From positions 1 to 16,272 of the forward strand of contig CAZSUA010000102.1 in NCBI GenBank assembly GCA_964609655.1: 16,272 nt of DNA. The letters are read 5' to 3'. The stretch's first letter is position 1, and each line of letters starts with the position of its first letter. Origin of the DNA: JBBRRP01 sp964609655 (GTDB lineage: Bacteria; Myxococcota_A; Polyangia; Polyangiales; Polyangiaceae). The translations under genes were made by a program, and so were the position numbers. Positions 6,567-13,468 of this stretch are shown here, piece by piece. The notes under the pieces are model-generated. The model was not told the origin of the DNA. It was given only the letters and a program-made list of their open reading frames with translations, and did no database searches.

Positions 6567-8353
6567 TGGCCCTTCGATTTCCAGCAATTGCTTTCCAAGT
6601 CACGCTCGTGCTCATGTCCTCGGTGCTGGCAGCGCCGCTAATTGCGGCTGAGAACACAGCACGAGTTACCCCGGCCACGACGCTCCCTGTCGCGCCGACG
6701 GGGACCCCCGGAGTCGCCGTCCCTCCAAATCTGCCGTCGCTCAAGGTCTGGGTAGCCGTGCAGGCGGGCCAGCTTAATTTGTCGCGCCTCAGAACGGAGC
6801 TGGAGCGTGAATTGAGCCGCGACGTGGTGATCGCGGGCGACGCGGGGGAGGCGAGTGTCCGGATCATCTTAGAATCTCAAACGCGAGTTTCAGTGAGTTA
6901 TACGTCTTCGAGCGGAGAGCTGCTGACGCGATCCCTTGATCTGCCATCGAACGCACGGCGTTCGTTGGAGATCATCGCGTGGGTCACTGGGAACCTGGTG
7001 CGTGACGAATCCTCAGAGTTGTTGGCAGAGCTTCGCGCTCGCCGCAGCACGACCGGAACGGAAGCAGCACTCGTCGATCAAGCTACACCAGTTCCGGCAC
7101 AGTCCTCGCCTTCTACGCCAACACAGTCACCACCGAACCAACCGCCAGGTCGCCAAGCGAAGTCGAAATCGAATCGTAAACCTAAAGCACCCGTCCAAGC
7201 GTTAGCCTCCAGCCCGAGCAGGTCGCCCCGAGATGAGGCTGCACCGGAGACCGTTCACTTGCTACCTCGAGCCAAATATGGCTTTGATCTCGCACTTGCC
7301 ACACCCTGGTCGCTGGTGCCGGATAGTCCAGAGCGCGAGCTCAGTTTGGAGCTAGCGCTGGCCTATGCGGACGTCGGTGCACTCCGTGGCGCTGGGCTCG
7401 CAGTTGGCGCGCTCCGGTTGCGCAGTGAGCTGGAGGGTGTGGGGTTTGGTGTGGGGTACGCGCGTGCGCAAGGAAGCGTGCGTGGGGTGCTCGGAAGCGC
7501 TCTTGTCGCCCAGAGCGAAGGGCCTTTGGTGGGTGTAGAAGTCGCGGGTGTGGTCTCGCTCCAGCGTGGCGCGGCTCGCGGCGTTCTACTCGGTGGGGTG
7601 GGCGTTGTGAGTGGCCCTACGATTGGAGCTATCGCTACTGGCCTGGTGGCGATTGCGGATTCGAATCAAGGTGTGGCCGCAAGCGGTCTGGTCTTGGTGC
7701 TGAAGCAGCCGAGTTTGGGCTTCGCGGCTTCAGGAGTTGGGATTTACGCTGCTGGTTATCAGGGTGTGTTGGTCAGCGGCGGAGCGAATATTGTGGGAGA
7801 TTTTGAGGGATTCGAGGTGTCGGGCTTGTCTAATGTTGGCCAGCGCGTGCGTGGTGTTTCAATCTCTACAGTGAATCTCCATTCACGCGTGGATGGCGTG
7901 CAGATAGGGCTCGTCAACATTTCGTCGGAGCTCCATGGGGCCGCGGTTGGCGTTATCAACTATGCGGGCAATGGTCGCCTTCAACCTCTGCTCTGGGCTA
8001 GCAGCGATGGGGCAGCACATGCAGGGATGAAGTCGGTCACAGGCTACAGCTACTCGCAACTTGGCGCGGGCCTGCGCAGCAATCAAGAATTGAGCATCGA
8101 AGGCGGCTTTGGTGCCCACCTTCCGAGCGGGCAGTTCTTCCTCGAACCCGGCGTTCACTACGCGGAAGTTTGGGACACACGGAAGGCCACAGCGCAGCAG
8201 GCGTACAGCGCCTTCTACTATCAGCTGCAAGCTGGGCTGCGCTTGGGGGAGACCGCTGATCTGCTCGTCGGTGCAAGGCTCAAGCACGTGGTTCAGGGGG
8301 GAGGGCGAGGGGCTATCTCCCCGGAGGCGGTCGCTGGCGTCGCATTCTTCTAA
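6563..8353 (+). CDS. Exported protein with N-terminal globular domain and Gly/Val-rich surface repeats (LA_2272-like)
   Basis: Start ATG 6563 (or the adjacent ATG 6566) overlaps the tonB stop and gives 596 aa with a signal peptide (MMALRFPAIAFQVTLVLMSSVLAAPLIAA). The open frame extends further upstream to 6458 but that part lies inside tonB and lacks a signal sequence. Parts in order: a small domain (about 50-155; 'LSRLRTELERELSRDVVI' and 'GELLTRSLDLPS'); a Pro/Ser/Gln/Lys-rich linker (about 175-230); then a region (about 320-466) of irregular repeats such as 'GVQIGLVNISSELHGAAVGVINYAG', 'GLSNVGQRVRGVSISTVN' and 'GVAASGLVLVL'; and a C-terminal aromatic-rich stretch ('FFLEPGVHYAEVW', 'YSAFYYQLQAGLRLG') that looks like beta-barrel strands ending in FF. 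The repeats resemble the LA_2272 'surface repeat' family described from Leptospira. Its function is unknown; a surface or outer-membrane role with the TonB system is inferred. Confidence 0.85.
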   Translation: MMALRFPAIAFQVTLVLMSSVLAAPLIAAENTARVTPATTLPVAPTGTPGVAVPPNLPSLKVWVAVQAGQLNLSRLRTELERELSRDVVIAGDAGEASVRIILESQTRVSVSYTSSSGELLTRSLDLPSNARRSLEIIAWVTGNLVRDESSELLAELRARRSTTGTEAALVDQATPVPAQSSPSTPTQSPPNQPPGRQAKSKSNRKPKAPVQALASSPSRSPRDEAAPETVHLLPRAKYGFDLALATPWSLVPDSPERELSLELALAYADVGALRGAGLAVGALRLRSELEGVGFGVGYARAQGSVRGVLGSALVAQSEGPLVGVEVAGVVSLQRGAARGVLLGGVGVVSGPTIGAIATGLVAIADSNQGVAASGLVLVLKQPSLGFAASGVGIYAAGYQGVLVSGGANIVGDFEGFEVSGLSNVGQRVRGVSISTVNLHSRVDGVQIGLVNISSELHGAAVGVINYAGNGRLQPLLWASSDGAAHAGMKSVTGYSYSQLGAGLRSNQELSIEGGFGAHLPSGQFFLEPGVHYAEVWDTRKATAQQAYSAFYYQLQAGLRLGETADLLVGARLKHVVQGGGRGAISPEAVAGVAFF

Positions 8354-8382
8354 CCATCTGTATTTAATAGTATTTCTAGATC

Positions 8383-8419
8383 GCCCGGTTACTTTTGAAC
8401 AATGTGAAGCTGACCGGGC
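8383..8419 (+). promoter_or_regulatory. Inverted repeat enclosing the -35-like block upstream of the ECF sigma gene
   Basis: GCCCGGTTA (8383-8391) pairs with TGACCGGGC (8411-8419), giving nine pairs with one G-U and a 19-base loop. The loop contains TTTGAACA, the first block of the shared motif, and the right arm is most of the second block. An AT-rich island (TATTTAATAGTATTTCTAGAT, about 8361-8381) lies immediately upstream, unusual in this GC-rich window. It may be an operator, or a terminator for the preceding locus; no T-tract follows, which argues against a simple intrinsic terminator. Confidence 0.45.
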
Positions 8420-8421
8420 AC
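8394..8421 (+). promoter_or_regulatory. Two-block motif TTTGAACA-N11-ACCGGGCAC, copy 2 (upstream of the ECF sigma gene)
   Basis: TTTGAACA (8394-8401), 11 bases, ACCGGGCAC (8413-8421). Both blocks and the spacing are identical to 1487-1514 upstream of the TonB receptor. The motif ends 91 bases before the sigma start, close to the 96 bases at the receptor. ECF sigma factors commonly transcribe their own genes from promoters with a GAAC-type -35 element, so this is the best candidate for the autoregulated promoter. Whether it is a promoter or a repressor/activator site cannot be settled by eye. Confidence 0.65.
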
Positions 8422-8512
8422 CAAGTCGAAAGATGGCCGTACCCGTTGGTCAAATTCCTCGCATCCCTGCCCGGAGCGCCCATGCAGAGCGAGTTTTCGC
8501 GGGCGATGCGCT

Positions 8513-9109
8513 ATGAATACGCTCAGTCTCGTGTTGTCACCGGCTCTGCCTCAAGACGTCGCTCCTGACGTTGAAACGGAGCTGATTCCGCGTCTGATGG
8601 CTTCCGACCCGCGTGCGATGGGTGAAGCTTATGACGCGCACCATGCTGCGGTGCGAGCCTTTGCCGCGCGGCTCGTGGGTGAGGCCAGCGCTGCGGAAGA
8701 TTTGGTGCATGAGGTCTTCCTTTCGTTGCCGCGGGCCATTCGCAGCTTTCGTTACGAGTCTTCATTGCGCACCTTTTTGATTTCAATCGCGGTCAATCAC
8801 GCCCGCCACCACGTGCGTGCCGCTACGCGGCGTCGTTCCGCGCACGATCGGATGGAGCGAGAGCCCACACGCGCGGTGTCAGATCCCGAGGCGCTCACGC
8901 GCCGCAAGCAGTTGGCCTCAGCCTTGACGCGAGCTTTAGACACGCTTCCCCTCGATCAGCGTGTGGCCTTCGTGCTGTGCGAAGTCGAAGAGCGTAGCTC
9001 GCGCGAAGTGGCCGCCATTGTCGACGTTCCAGAGGGCACGGTGCGCACGCGTCTGCACCACGCCAAGCAGAAATTGCGCGCGATGTTGGCAAAGGAAGGT
9101 CAGCTATGA
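8513..9109 (+). CDS. ECF-type RNA polymerase sigma-70 factor
   Basis: This is an extracytoplasmic-function sigma factor (198 aa) that directs RNA polymerase to a small regulon. Region 2 spans about 27-105 ('AYDAHHAAVRAFAARLVG', 'AEDLVHEVFLSLPRAI', 'SSLRTFLISIAVNHARHH'), and region 4 about 137-194 ('LPLDQRVAFVLCEVEERSSREVAAI', 'PEGTVRTRLHHAKQKLRAML', the -35-reading helix-turn-helix). No region 3 or 1.1 is present, as expected for ECF. A strong SD is not obvious before the ATG. Its stop overlaps the next start (ATGA), the classic arrangement with a cognate anti-sigma. It follows the TonB locus on the same strand, and its upstream motif is shared with the receptor gene, which suggests the TonB locus is a target. 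Confidence 0.94.
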   Translation: MNTLSLVLSPALPQDVAPDVETELIPRLMASDPRAMGEAYDAHHAAVRAFAARLVGEASAAEDLVHEVFLSLPRAIRSFRYESSLRTFLISIAVNHARHHVRAATRRRSAHDRMEREPTRAVSDPEALTRRKQLASALTRALDTLPLDQRVAFVLCEVEERSSREVAAIVDVPEGTVRTRLHHAKQKLRAMLAKEGQL

Positions 9110-9882
9110 GCGACGATCTGCTCAAGGAGGCTACCCAGGCGCTACGCGACGAGGCAGCCGAAGCGAGTCCTGGTGGCAACTTCACACGGGCACGAGTGCT
9201 GGCGAGCCTCCACCAAACGCGGGTGAAGCGCCGCACGCTCGTGATGCCACTGGTTGCACTGTCGGCAGCCGCAACGGCGTGGGGGGCAGCCAATGGCGCA
9301 TTGCCGCGCATCGTCGCAGTGATCAGCCAAGCACTCGGGTCAAAGGCCAGCCAAGAGGCAGTGACCTCAAAACGAACATTCCACGGACCGAGCGGGTCAG
9401 TGAGGGTTCACTCACCGGCGAATCCCTCCGTCTCCGTCTCATCCAGGAGCCCCGCCCAGGTTGCACCCACGGTCCAGGCCGCCCCCGTCGTTGTGGATGT
9501 TGCCATTCCGCGCGAGTTAACGGCTAAGCAACAGCGCGAGCTAGCTCGTAGCACGGCTCTCAAAGCCACTCCCAACTCGGGCTCGCGCGCCGTGTTTTCA
9601 GACGCCGATGGCGATCTGTACCGCTCGGCCCACACGAAGCATTTCGCGGAACGGGACTACGCGAGCGCCTTGGTAGCCTGGGATGAGTACCTGCAAGCAA
9701 CACCCAATGGCAGACTCACGTTGGAGGCGCGTTACAATCGCTCGCTCTGCTTGCTCCGGTTGGGGCGTGAAGCCGAGGCGCGCACGGCGCTTGAGCCGTT
9801 CGCTTCGGGTAAGTTGGGATATCGCGAAAAGGAAGCGCGTGAGCTCCTGGAAGAGCTGGCCGCCGGCGCTCCGAAGCCTTGA
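9106..9882 (+). CDS. Probable single-pass anti-sigma/sensor protein with TPR-like periplasmic tail
   Basis: This 258-aa protein overlaps the sigma gene by 4 bp (ATGA), the position of a cognate anti-sigma factor. A short N-terminal segment (1-43) ends in 'TRVKRRT', followed by one membrane helix (about 44-66, 'LVMPLVALSAAATAWGAANG'). The positive-inside rule puts the N-terminus in the cytoplasm and the rest in the periplasm. A Ser/Pro/Val-rich linker (about 80-135) leads to a helical C-terminal domain (about 170-253) with TPR-like sequence: 'HTKHFAERDYASALVAWDEYL' and 'ARYNRSLCLLRLGREAEARTAL'. I see no zinc-binding HxxxCxxC anti-sigma motif and no FecR domain. The anti-sigma role rests on gene position and topology; periplasmic protein binding by the TPR-like part is inferred. 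Confidence 0.8.
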   Translation: MSDDLLKEATQALRDEAAEASPGGNFTRARVLASLHQTRVKRRTLVMPLVALSAAATAWGAANGALPRIVAVISQALGSKASQEAVTSKRTFHGPSGSVRVHSPANPSVSVSSRSPAQVAPTVQAAPVVVDVAIPRELTAKQQRELARSTALKATPNSGSRAVFSDADGDLYRSAHTKHFAERDYASALVAWDEYLQATPNGRLTLEARYNRSLCLLRLGREAEARTALEPFASGKLGYREKEARELLEELAAGAPKP

Positions 9883-9908
9883 GTCAAAGAGCGTGTTGAA
9901 CGTGGGTA

Positions 9909-9937
9909 TTGGTCGAGCTTGCCCGTGGTGCTAGACT
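9909..9937 (+). promoter_or_regulatory. Weak candidate promoter for the small-protein/nucleotidyltransferase pair
   Basis: TTGGTC at 9909-9914, 17 bases, then TAGACT at 9932-9937. This would put the transcript start at about 9944, exactly on the GTG of the small gene, so the transcript could be leaderless. Both hexamers are imperfect and the match could be chance. Confidence 0.25.
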
Positions 9938-9943
9938 CGGAAA

Positions 9944-10165
9944 GTGACGAGCGAAGAGCGGGCTGCGAAGCGAGTCGAAGTGATGGTCATTCGCAAGGGT
10001 ACGCTGGGCGAGCCTGAGGTGGATTTCAGCCCTACGAGGGGCGTTGAGGCTATCTCTCTGGCAACGAGACTTTCTGCGCAATGTTTCAGTCTTGCTGGCC
10101 TCGCAGTCGCCAGCTATTCGCGCACCAGCTTGCCCGTGCGTTTCGTTCCTAGAATTGGCGCATGA
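9944..10165 (+). CDS. Small unknown protein coupled to the nucleotidyltransferase gene
   Basis: This 73-aa frame begins at GTG 9944 and its TGA overlaps the next ATG by 4 bp, the best evidence that it is real. The sequence is basic at the start ('MTSEERAAKRVEVMVIRKG'), then 'EPEVDFSPTRGVEAISLATRLS', and ends 'SYSRTSLPVRFVPRIGA'. The middle looks like a short amphipathic helix. The layout resembles small unnamed proteins I associate with upstream neighbours of nucleotidyltransferase-fold proteins, but I cannot assign a named family. No strong SD precedes it. It might be an antitoxin-like or complex partner of the downstream protein; this is inference from coupling. Confidence 0.6.
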   Translation: MTSEERAAKRVEVMVIRKGTLGEPEVDFSPTRGVEAISLATRLSAQCFSLAGLAVASYSRTSLPVRFVPRIGA

Positions 10166-10617
10166 TTGAGCTCTTCGACGACTTCCGTGATGTGCTCGTT
10201 GAGCTTCATAGGGCGGGAGCGCAGTTCGTCGTCGTGGGAGGTCATGCCGTCGCATTTCACGGGCATCCACGCGCTACCAAGGACCTCGATATTCTGGTTG
10301 AGGCGACCGTGGACAATGCCCAAAGTGTTTATGCTGCGCTAGCCGCGTTTGGTGCGCCCTTGTCGGCTTTTGAGGTAGGCGTCGAGGATTTTGCTTCCTA
10401 CGATGGTATCCTTCAGCTTGGATTGCCTCCGGTGCGGATAGATATCATCAATCGCGCTGATGGCATTACGTTTGCCGAAGCAGTTGCGGACGGTAACAGT
10501 TTCGAACTCGACGGATGCGAGATCCCCGTTATCGGACTCGCCGCCCTGCTCAAGAACAAACGTGCGGCTGGCAGGGCTCAAGACATCGCCGACGTGAAAG
10601 CTCTTCAGAGCAAATAG
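10162..10617 (+). CDS. Nucleotidyltransferase-fold protein (AbiEii/DUF6036-like)
   Basis: This is a 151-aa protein of the nucleotidyltransferase superfamily, small and single-domain. 'QFVVVGGHAVAFHGHPRATKDLDILVE' (21-47) shows the GG start of the fold and the DxD metal-binding pair D41/D43. D94 in 'VRIDIIN' fits the third catalytic aspartate. The C-terminal 'PVIGLAALLKNKRAAGRAQDIADV' is typical of the stand-alone family in which AbiEii-type toxins and minimal MNT proteins fall. Metal ligands look intact, so activity (transfer of a nucleotide to a protein, RNA or small molecule) is plausible. It is translationally coupled to a 73-aa small protein upstream, and no HEPN partner is visible. It ends 6 bases from the stop of a convergent gene. 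Confidence 0.85.
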   Translation: MIELFDDFRDVLVELHRAGAQFVVVGGHAVAFHGHPRATKDLDILVEATVDNAQSVYAALAAFGAPLSAFEVGVEDFASYDGILQLGLPPVRIDIINRADGITFAEAVADGNSFELDGCEIPVIGLAALLKNKRAAGRAQDIADVKALQSK

Positions 10618-10623
10618 CGGATC

Positions 10624-12723
10624 TTAACCGTACGCAAATCTCGAAACCAGCTCTGGCATTTGCGCGTCGGCTTCACGCTCTGCGCGTGAGCGTGGGCCCA
10701 CCTGGGGATGCGGCACCATCGTGCCGTCTTCGCGCAGCGGGCTGGCACCCGAGAGTTCGAAATTGCCGTGTTTGGAGTCCTTAAATTGCGGATCCCGGAC
10801 ACTCGCGTGGCGGTCGCGCCCGAGGCGCTGCCAGGCGGGAAGATCGAACAGGAGGGTCATGGTTTCTCGGCCACCGGCACCGTGCACGCCGTCGCCAAAG
10901 AAGGGTGCTCCGCTTGCGTCCCAATAAAGATTGTGGTCGCACAGAAAGTCGCGGTGCTGCAGGCTGCCACTCTCATCGCCGAGCCCACCGACGAACATGG
11001 CTTGGCCGTCTGAAAGCATCAGGTTATCGTGGAAAGAGAAGGCATTTGTGATAGCGCCATCATCGAAGCCGCCTTTCTCGGGCCAGCTCATGCGATTGCC
11101 GCGTGAGAAGCTGATCAGACCTTCTCCGGCGTGCGCAAAGATATTGAATCGAATCGAATTTTCGCGCCCAAAGTGCTGATGCAAACACTGGCTGGAGATG
11201 TTGTAGATGACGTTGTGTTCAATCACGATGTGGCTGGAGCCTTCATCGAGATTGATGCCAAAGCCGCCGTAGTTCCTGCGGGTGACGTCGTGGATCAGAT
11301 TGTGGCGAATGGTGGTGCCGGGCTGCACACCTAAGGTATAAATCGCTGCTAGATCGCTCAAGACGCCCTGGCCAAGATTGAACACGTGATTGTGTTCGAT
11401 GCGAGTTTCGGCTGTCATTTGAGGGCGGTAGCCCCAGGTCCAACCGACTGAAATGGCCGTGTAGTAGAGGTCTGAAATGCGATTGTACGCGATTTGGGTG
11501 CGGGCACCGTTCATCAGCAAGATCGCGCTCGAAGCAATGAACACGCGACCCAGGGCAACGAACTCATTGTCGGTGATGCGATGGCCTTCACTCCAGAAGA
11601 CGGGTGTGGTTTCGAATCCACCGCCATTCACGATCAGACCGCCGCCGCCCAAATCTTTGAACGTGCAGCCAATCACGGAGCATTGCTTGGTGCCCTCTCC
11701 CAATTTGACGCCGTAATTGCCAAAGTGTTCGAAGCTGCAGTCCCAAAAGCCGCTGAAGCGCGTGTGCGTGAATTGAATCGTGGGCGGCACATACGGATCG
11801 CTCTGGGCCGTCCGGTGCACGGGCTCCCAGTTGGCATAGCGAAAACCAATGCCCACGAATTTCAGATTCTCAACCGGATGTTCGGGCGTCCCCGCCACCT
11901 CCAGCAACGAAGCTCGCGTCGTCACCACCACATCGCACTGATTCGGATCTTCGCCCGGGAGTGGCAGATAATACAGCTTGCCGGCTTGGCGATCACAGCA
12001 CCAATCACCAGGCTTTTTGAGCTCCTCCAGCACATGTTCCAACCATAGAAATGGCTTCAGGAACTCCGAAGATAAGCGGTTGCGTCCGATGGGGCGCGTG
12101 AGCACTAACATCCCATGCTCAGCGTCGAAGCGTTCGATGGAGATGCGATCCGCCGAGAACAGCGAAGGAATGATGGCGTCGATAGTCTCGGCGGCTTTCA
12201 GGGCCGGCAAACGACCCTTTTTGATCTTGATGCCGTACACATCTTTGCCAAGCGCGTGCGCTTCAGAGTGGCCTTCGATCTCAAGCTCTTCGGTTCTGGC
12301 GACTTGCCTCCGTTCGCCGTTAATGAACAGCTGGCGAAAGAGTCCACCGTGTTGGAGCAGGGTGGCCACGTCCGCGACGTAGGCTTCCGTGCCGGCGAGG
12401 CTCGTCCTGGTGAAATCTTTAACCCGAACACCGGCATCGATGAAAGCCTTGCCGCGGTTGCTGGCTTCTAGCGTTAAATTGCTGCCGCCTGCGGCGTCGA
12501 GTGCGAGTGGTTCGGTGATCGAATACACCCCGTCCGCCAAGATGATCTGGGCTTCCTCGGCTTGAACACCGGAGTGGCGCAGGGCTGCCTTGGCGACGCG
12601 CACACGGTGGAGTGCGGAGCCGAGCGTTCTTACGGGCCCCTTGTTATCTGCACTCGCAGGGTTGTCGGTTTGACCCGTGCAGCGATCATTCCCGAGCGGA
12701 TTGCAATGAATGAGGATCTTCAT
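10624..12723 (-). CDS. Right-handed parallel beta-helix protein (possible GH141-like carbohydrate-active enzyme)
   Basis: This large beta-helix protein has 699 aa from ATG 12723; a GTG at 12744 would add seven residues. It begins 'MKILIHCNPLGNDRCTGQTDNP...GPVRTLGSALHRVR', the usual opening of this family, then a region ending 'PGDWCCDRQAGKLYYLPLPGED' (about 240-260). A long run of parallel beta-helix coils follows (about 285-555), including 'CSFEHFGNYGVKLGEGTKQC', 'HRITDNEFVALGR', 'AYNRISDLYYTAISVG', 'TRIEHNHVFNLGQG' and 'IRHNLIHDVTRRNYGGFGIN'. Such proteins usually cleave or modify polysaccharides; the GH141 comparison is by overall pattern only. No signal peptide is visible, odd for an enzyme of this type, and there is no space for one because lolA ends about 50 bases upstream. 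It is the last gene of a ruvC-lolA run. Confidence 0.85.
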   Translation of the reverse strand: MKILIHCNPLGNDRCTGQTDNPASADNKGPVRTLGSALHRVRVAKAALRHSGVQAEEAQIILADGVYSITEPLALDAAGGSNLTLEASNRGKAFIDAGVRVKDFTRTSLAGTEAYVADVATLLQHGGLFRQLFINGERRQVARTEELEIEGHSEAHALGKDVYGIKIKKGRLPALKAAETIDAIIPSLFSADRISIERFDAEHGMLVLTRPIGRNRLSSEFLKPFLWLEHVLEELKKPGDWCCDRQAGKLYYLPLPGEDPNQCDVVVTTRASLLEVAGTPEHPVENLKFVGIGFRYANWEPVHRTAQSDPYVPPTIQFTHTRFSGFWDCSFEHFGNYGVKLGEGTKQCSVIGCTFKDLGGGGLIVNGGGFETTPVFWSEGHRITDNEFVALGRVFIASSAILLMNGARTQIAYNRISDLYYTAISVGWTWGYRPQMTAETRIEHNHVFNLGQGVLSDLAAIYTLGVQPGTTIRHNLIHDVTRRNYGGFGINLDEGSSHIVIEHNVIYNISSQCLHQHFGRENSIRFNIFAHAGEGLISFSRGNRMSWPEKGGFDDGAITNAFSFHDNLMLSDGQAMFVGGLGDESGSLQHRDFLCDHNLYWDASGAPFFGDGVHGAGGRETMTLLFDLPAWQRLGRDRHASVRDPQFKDSKHGNFELSGASPLREDGTMVPHPQVGPRSRAEREADAQMPELVSRFAYG

Positions 12724-12774
12724 GAGGGCGCAAGGGTGGAGCACGTTCCCACCATTGGCAATGCCCGCGATCGC

Positions 12775-13434
12775 TCAGGGACGAATCACTTGAGTTCCCG
12801 CGGGCGCTTGATACGAAAACTCACCGGGCACCACCTTCACGTTCACCGAAGGCGTCAAGAAATCGAAGCGATTGCGGTTGCCCTGGGCATCCAACAACAG
12901 GATGCGGCGCACCTGAAACGTTTTCTTGTCCACATACAGGAGGACATTCTGATAGGCGGGCGTGGGCTCTTTGGGCTCACCCAGAAGCACATATCCACCG
13001 GGAAACTTGAACTTGACGGCGTCGAGCTGCTTCAAATCAAACGTTTTCTTGAGGCTGCCGCCACCGATCAGGAATGAAAGAGCTGCAGGATAGTAGCTCT
13101 TGTTCATCGGCTGCTCGTACATTTGCTTGCTGCCTTTTTCGTACACGCGGATGAGCTTGCCGTCGGAGACAACGCGATTGCCGTTGGTGTAGCGCCAGCT
13201 CATTTTCCCTGGCTTTTGGAAGATAACCTGGCCGTCGGTCTTCTTCACCTTATTCGGAAACTTCATTTCGTAGCGTTGCTGGAAGCCCGCTTTGAAGGTC
13301 TTCGTGTTGTCGTAGTACTTCTGTACGCCGTCAGCGATTTCCTCGGCGGTGGGTGCGGCTGCTGCCGGTGCAGGTGAAAGCAGAATTAGGCCCGCAGCGG
13401 AGCCCAAGAGGAGAGTGAATGAGCGACGATCCAT
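12775..13434 (-). CDS. lolA: LolA-family outer-membrane lipoprotein carrier
   Basis: This periplasmic carrier (219 aa) moves lipoproteins released from the inner membrane to the outer membrane. The signal peptide is MDRRSFTLLLGSAAGLILLSPAPAAAA, cleaved near residue 27. 'RRSFTLLL' resembles a twin-arginine motif, which would be unusual for LolA. The mature part shows the family's order: 'ADGVQKYYDNTKTFKAGFQQRY', 'GQVIFQKPGKMSWRYTNGNRVVSDGKLIRVYEKGSKQMYEQPM', 'YPAALSFLIGGG', 'LLYVDKKTFQVRRILLLDAQGNRNRFDF'. It lies 34 bases downstream of ruvC and is probably co-transcribed with it. No lolCDE or lolB is in the window. Confidence 0.92.
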   Translation of the reverse strand: MDRRSFTLLLGSAAGLILLSPAPAAAAPTAEEIADGVQKYYDNTKTFKAGFQQRYEMKFPNKVKKTDGQVIFQKPGKMSWRYTNGNRVVSDGKLIRVYEKGSKQMYEQPMNKSYYPAALSFLIGGGSLKKTFDLKQLDAVKFKFPGGYVLLGEPKEPTPAYQNVLLYVDKKTFQVRRILLLDAQGNRNRFDFLTPSVNVKVVPGEFSYQAPAGTQVIRP

Positions 13435-13468
13435 GGCAAACTCGACTTACGCTCTTCTAGCGTAAAAG

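Noticed and set aside
6139..6651. 170-aa plus-strand frame across the tonB 3' end
   Set aside because: Out-of-frame shadow of tonB and the next gene, both of which have clear domains or signal peptides.
8109..8516. 135-aa plus-strand frame whose stop overlaps the sigma gene start
   Set aside because: The ATGA-like overlap is tempting, but most of it is an out-of-frame shadow of the surface-repeat gene, and it runs through the shared regulatory motif.
9895..9922. GTTGAACG upstream of the small-protein gene as a third motif copy
   Set aside because: Only 6 of 8 bases match the first block, and no second block is found at the required spacing.
12823..12831. Another ACCGGGCAC, as in the second block of the shared motif
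   Set aside because: It lies inside the lolA coding region and lacks the TTTGAACA block 11 bases upstream.
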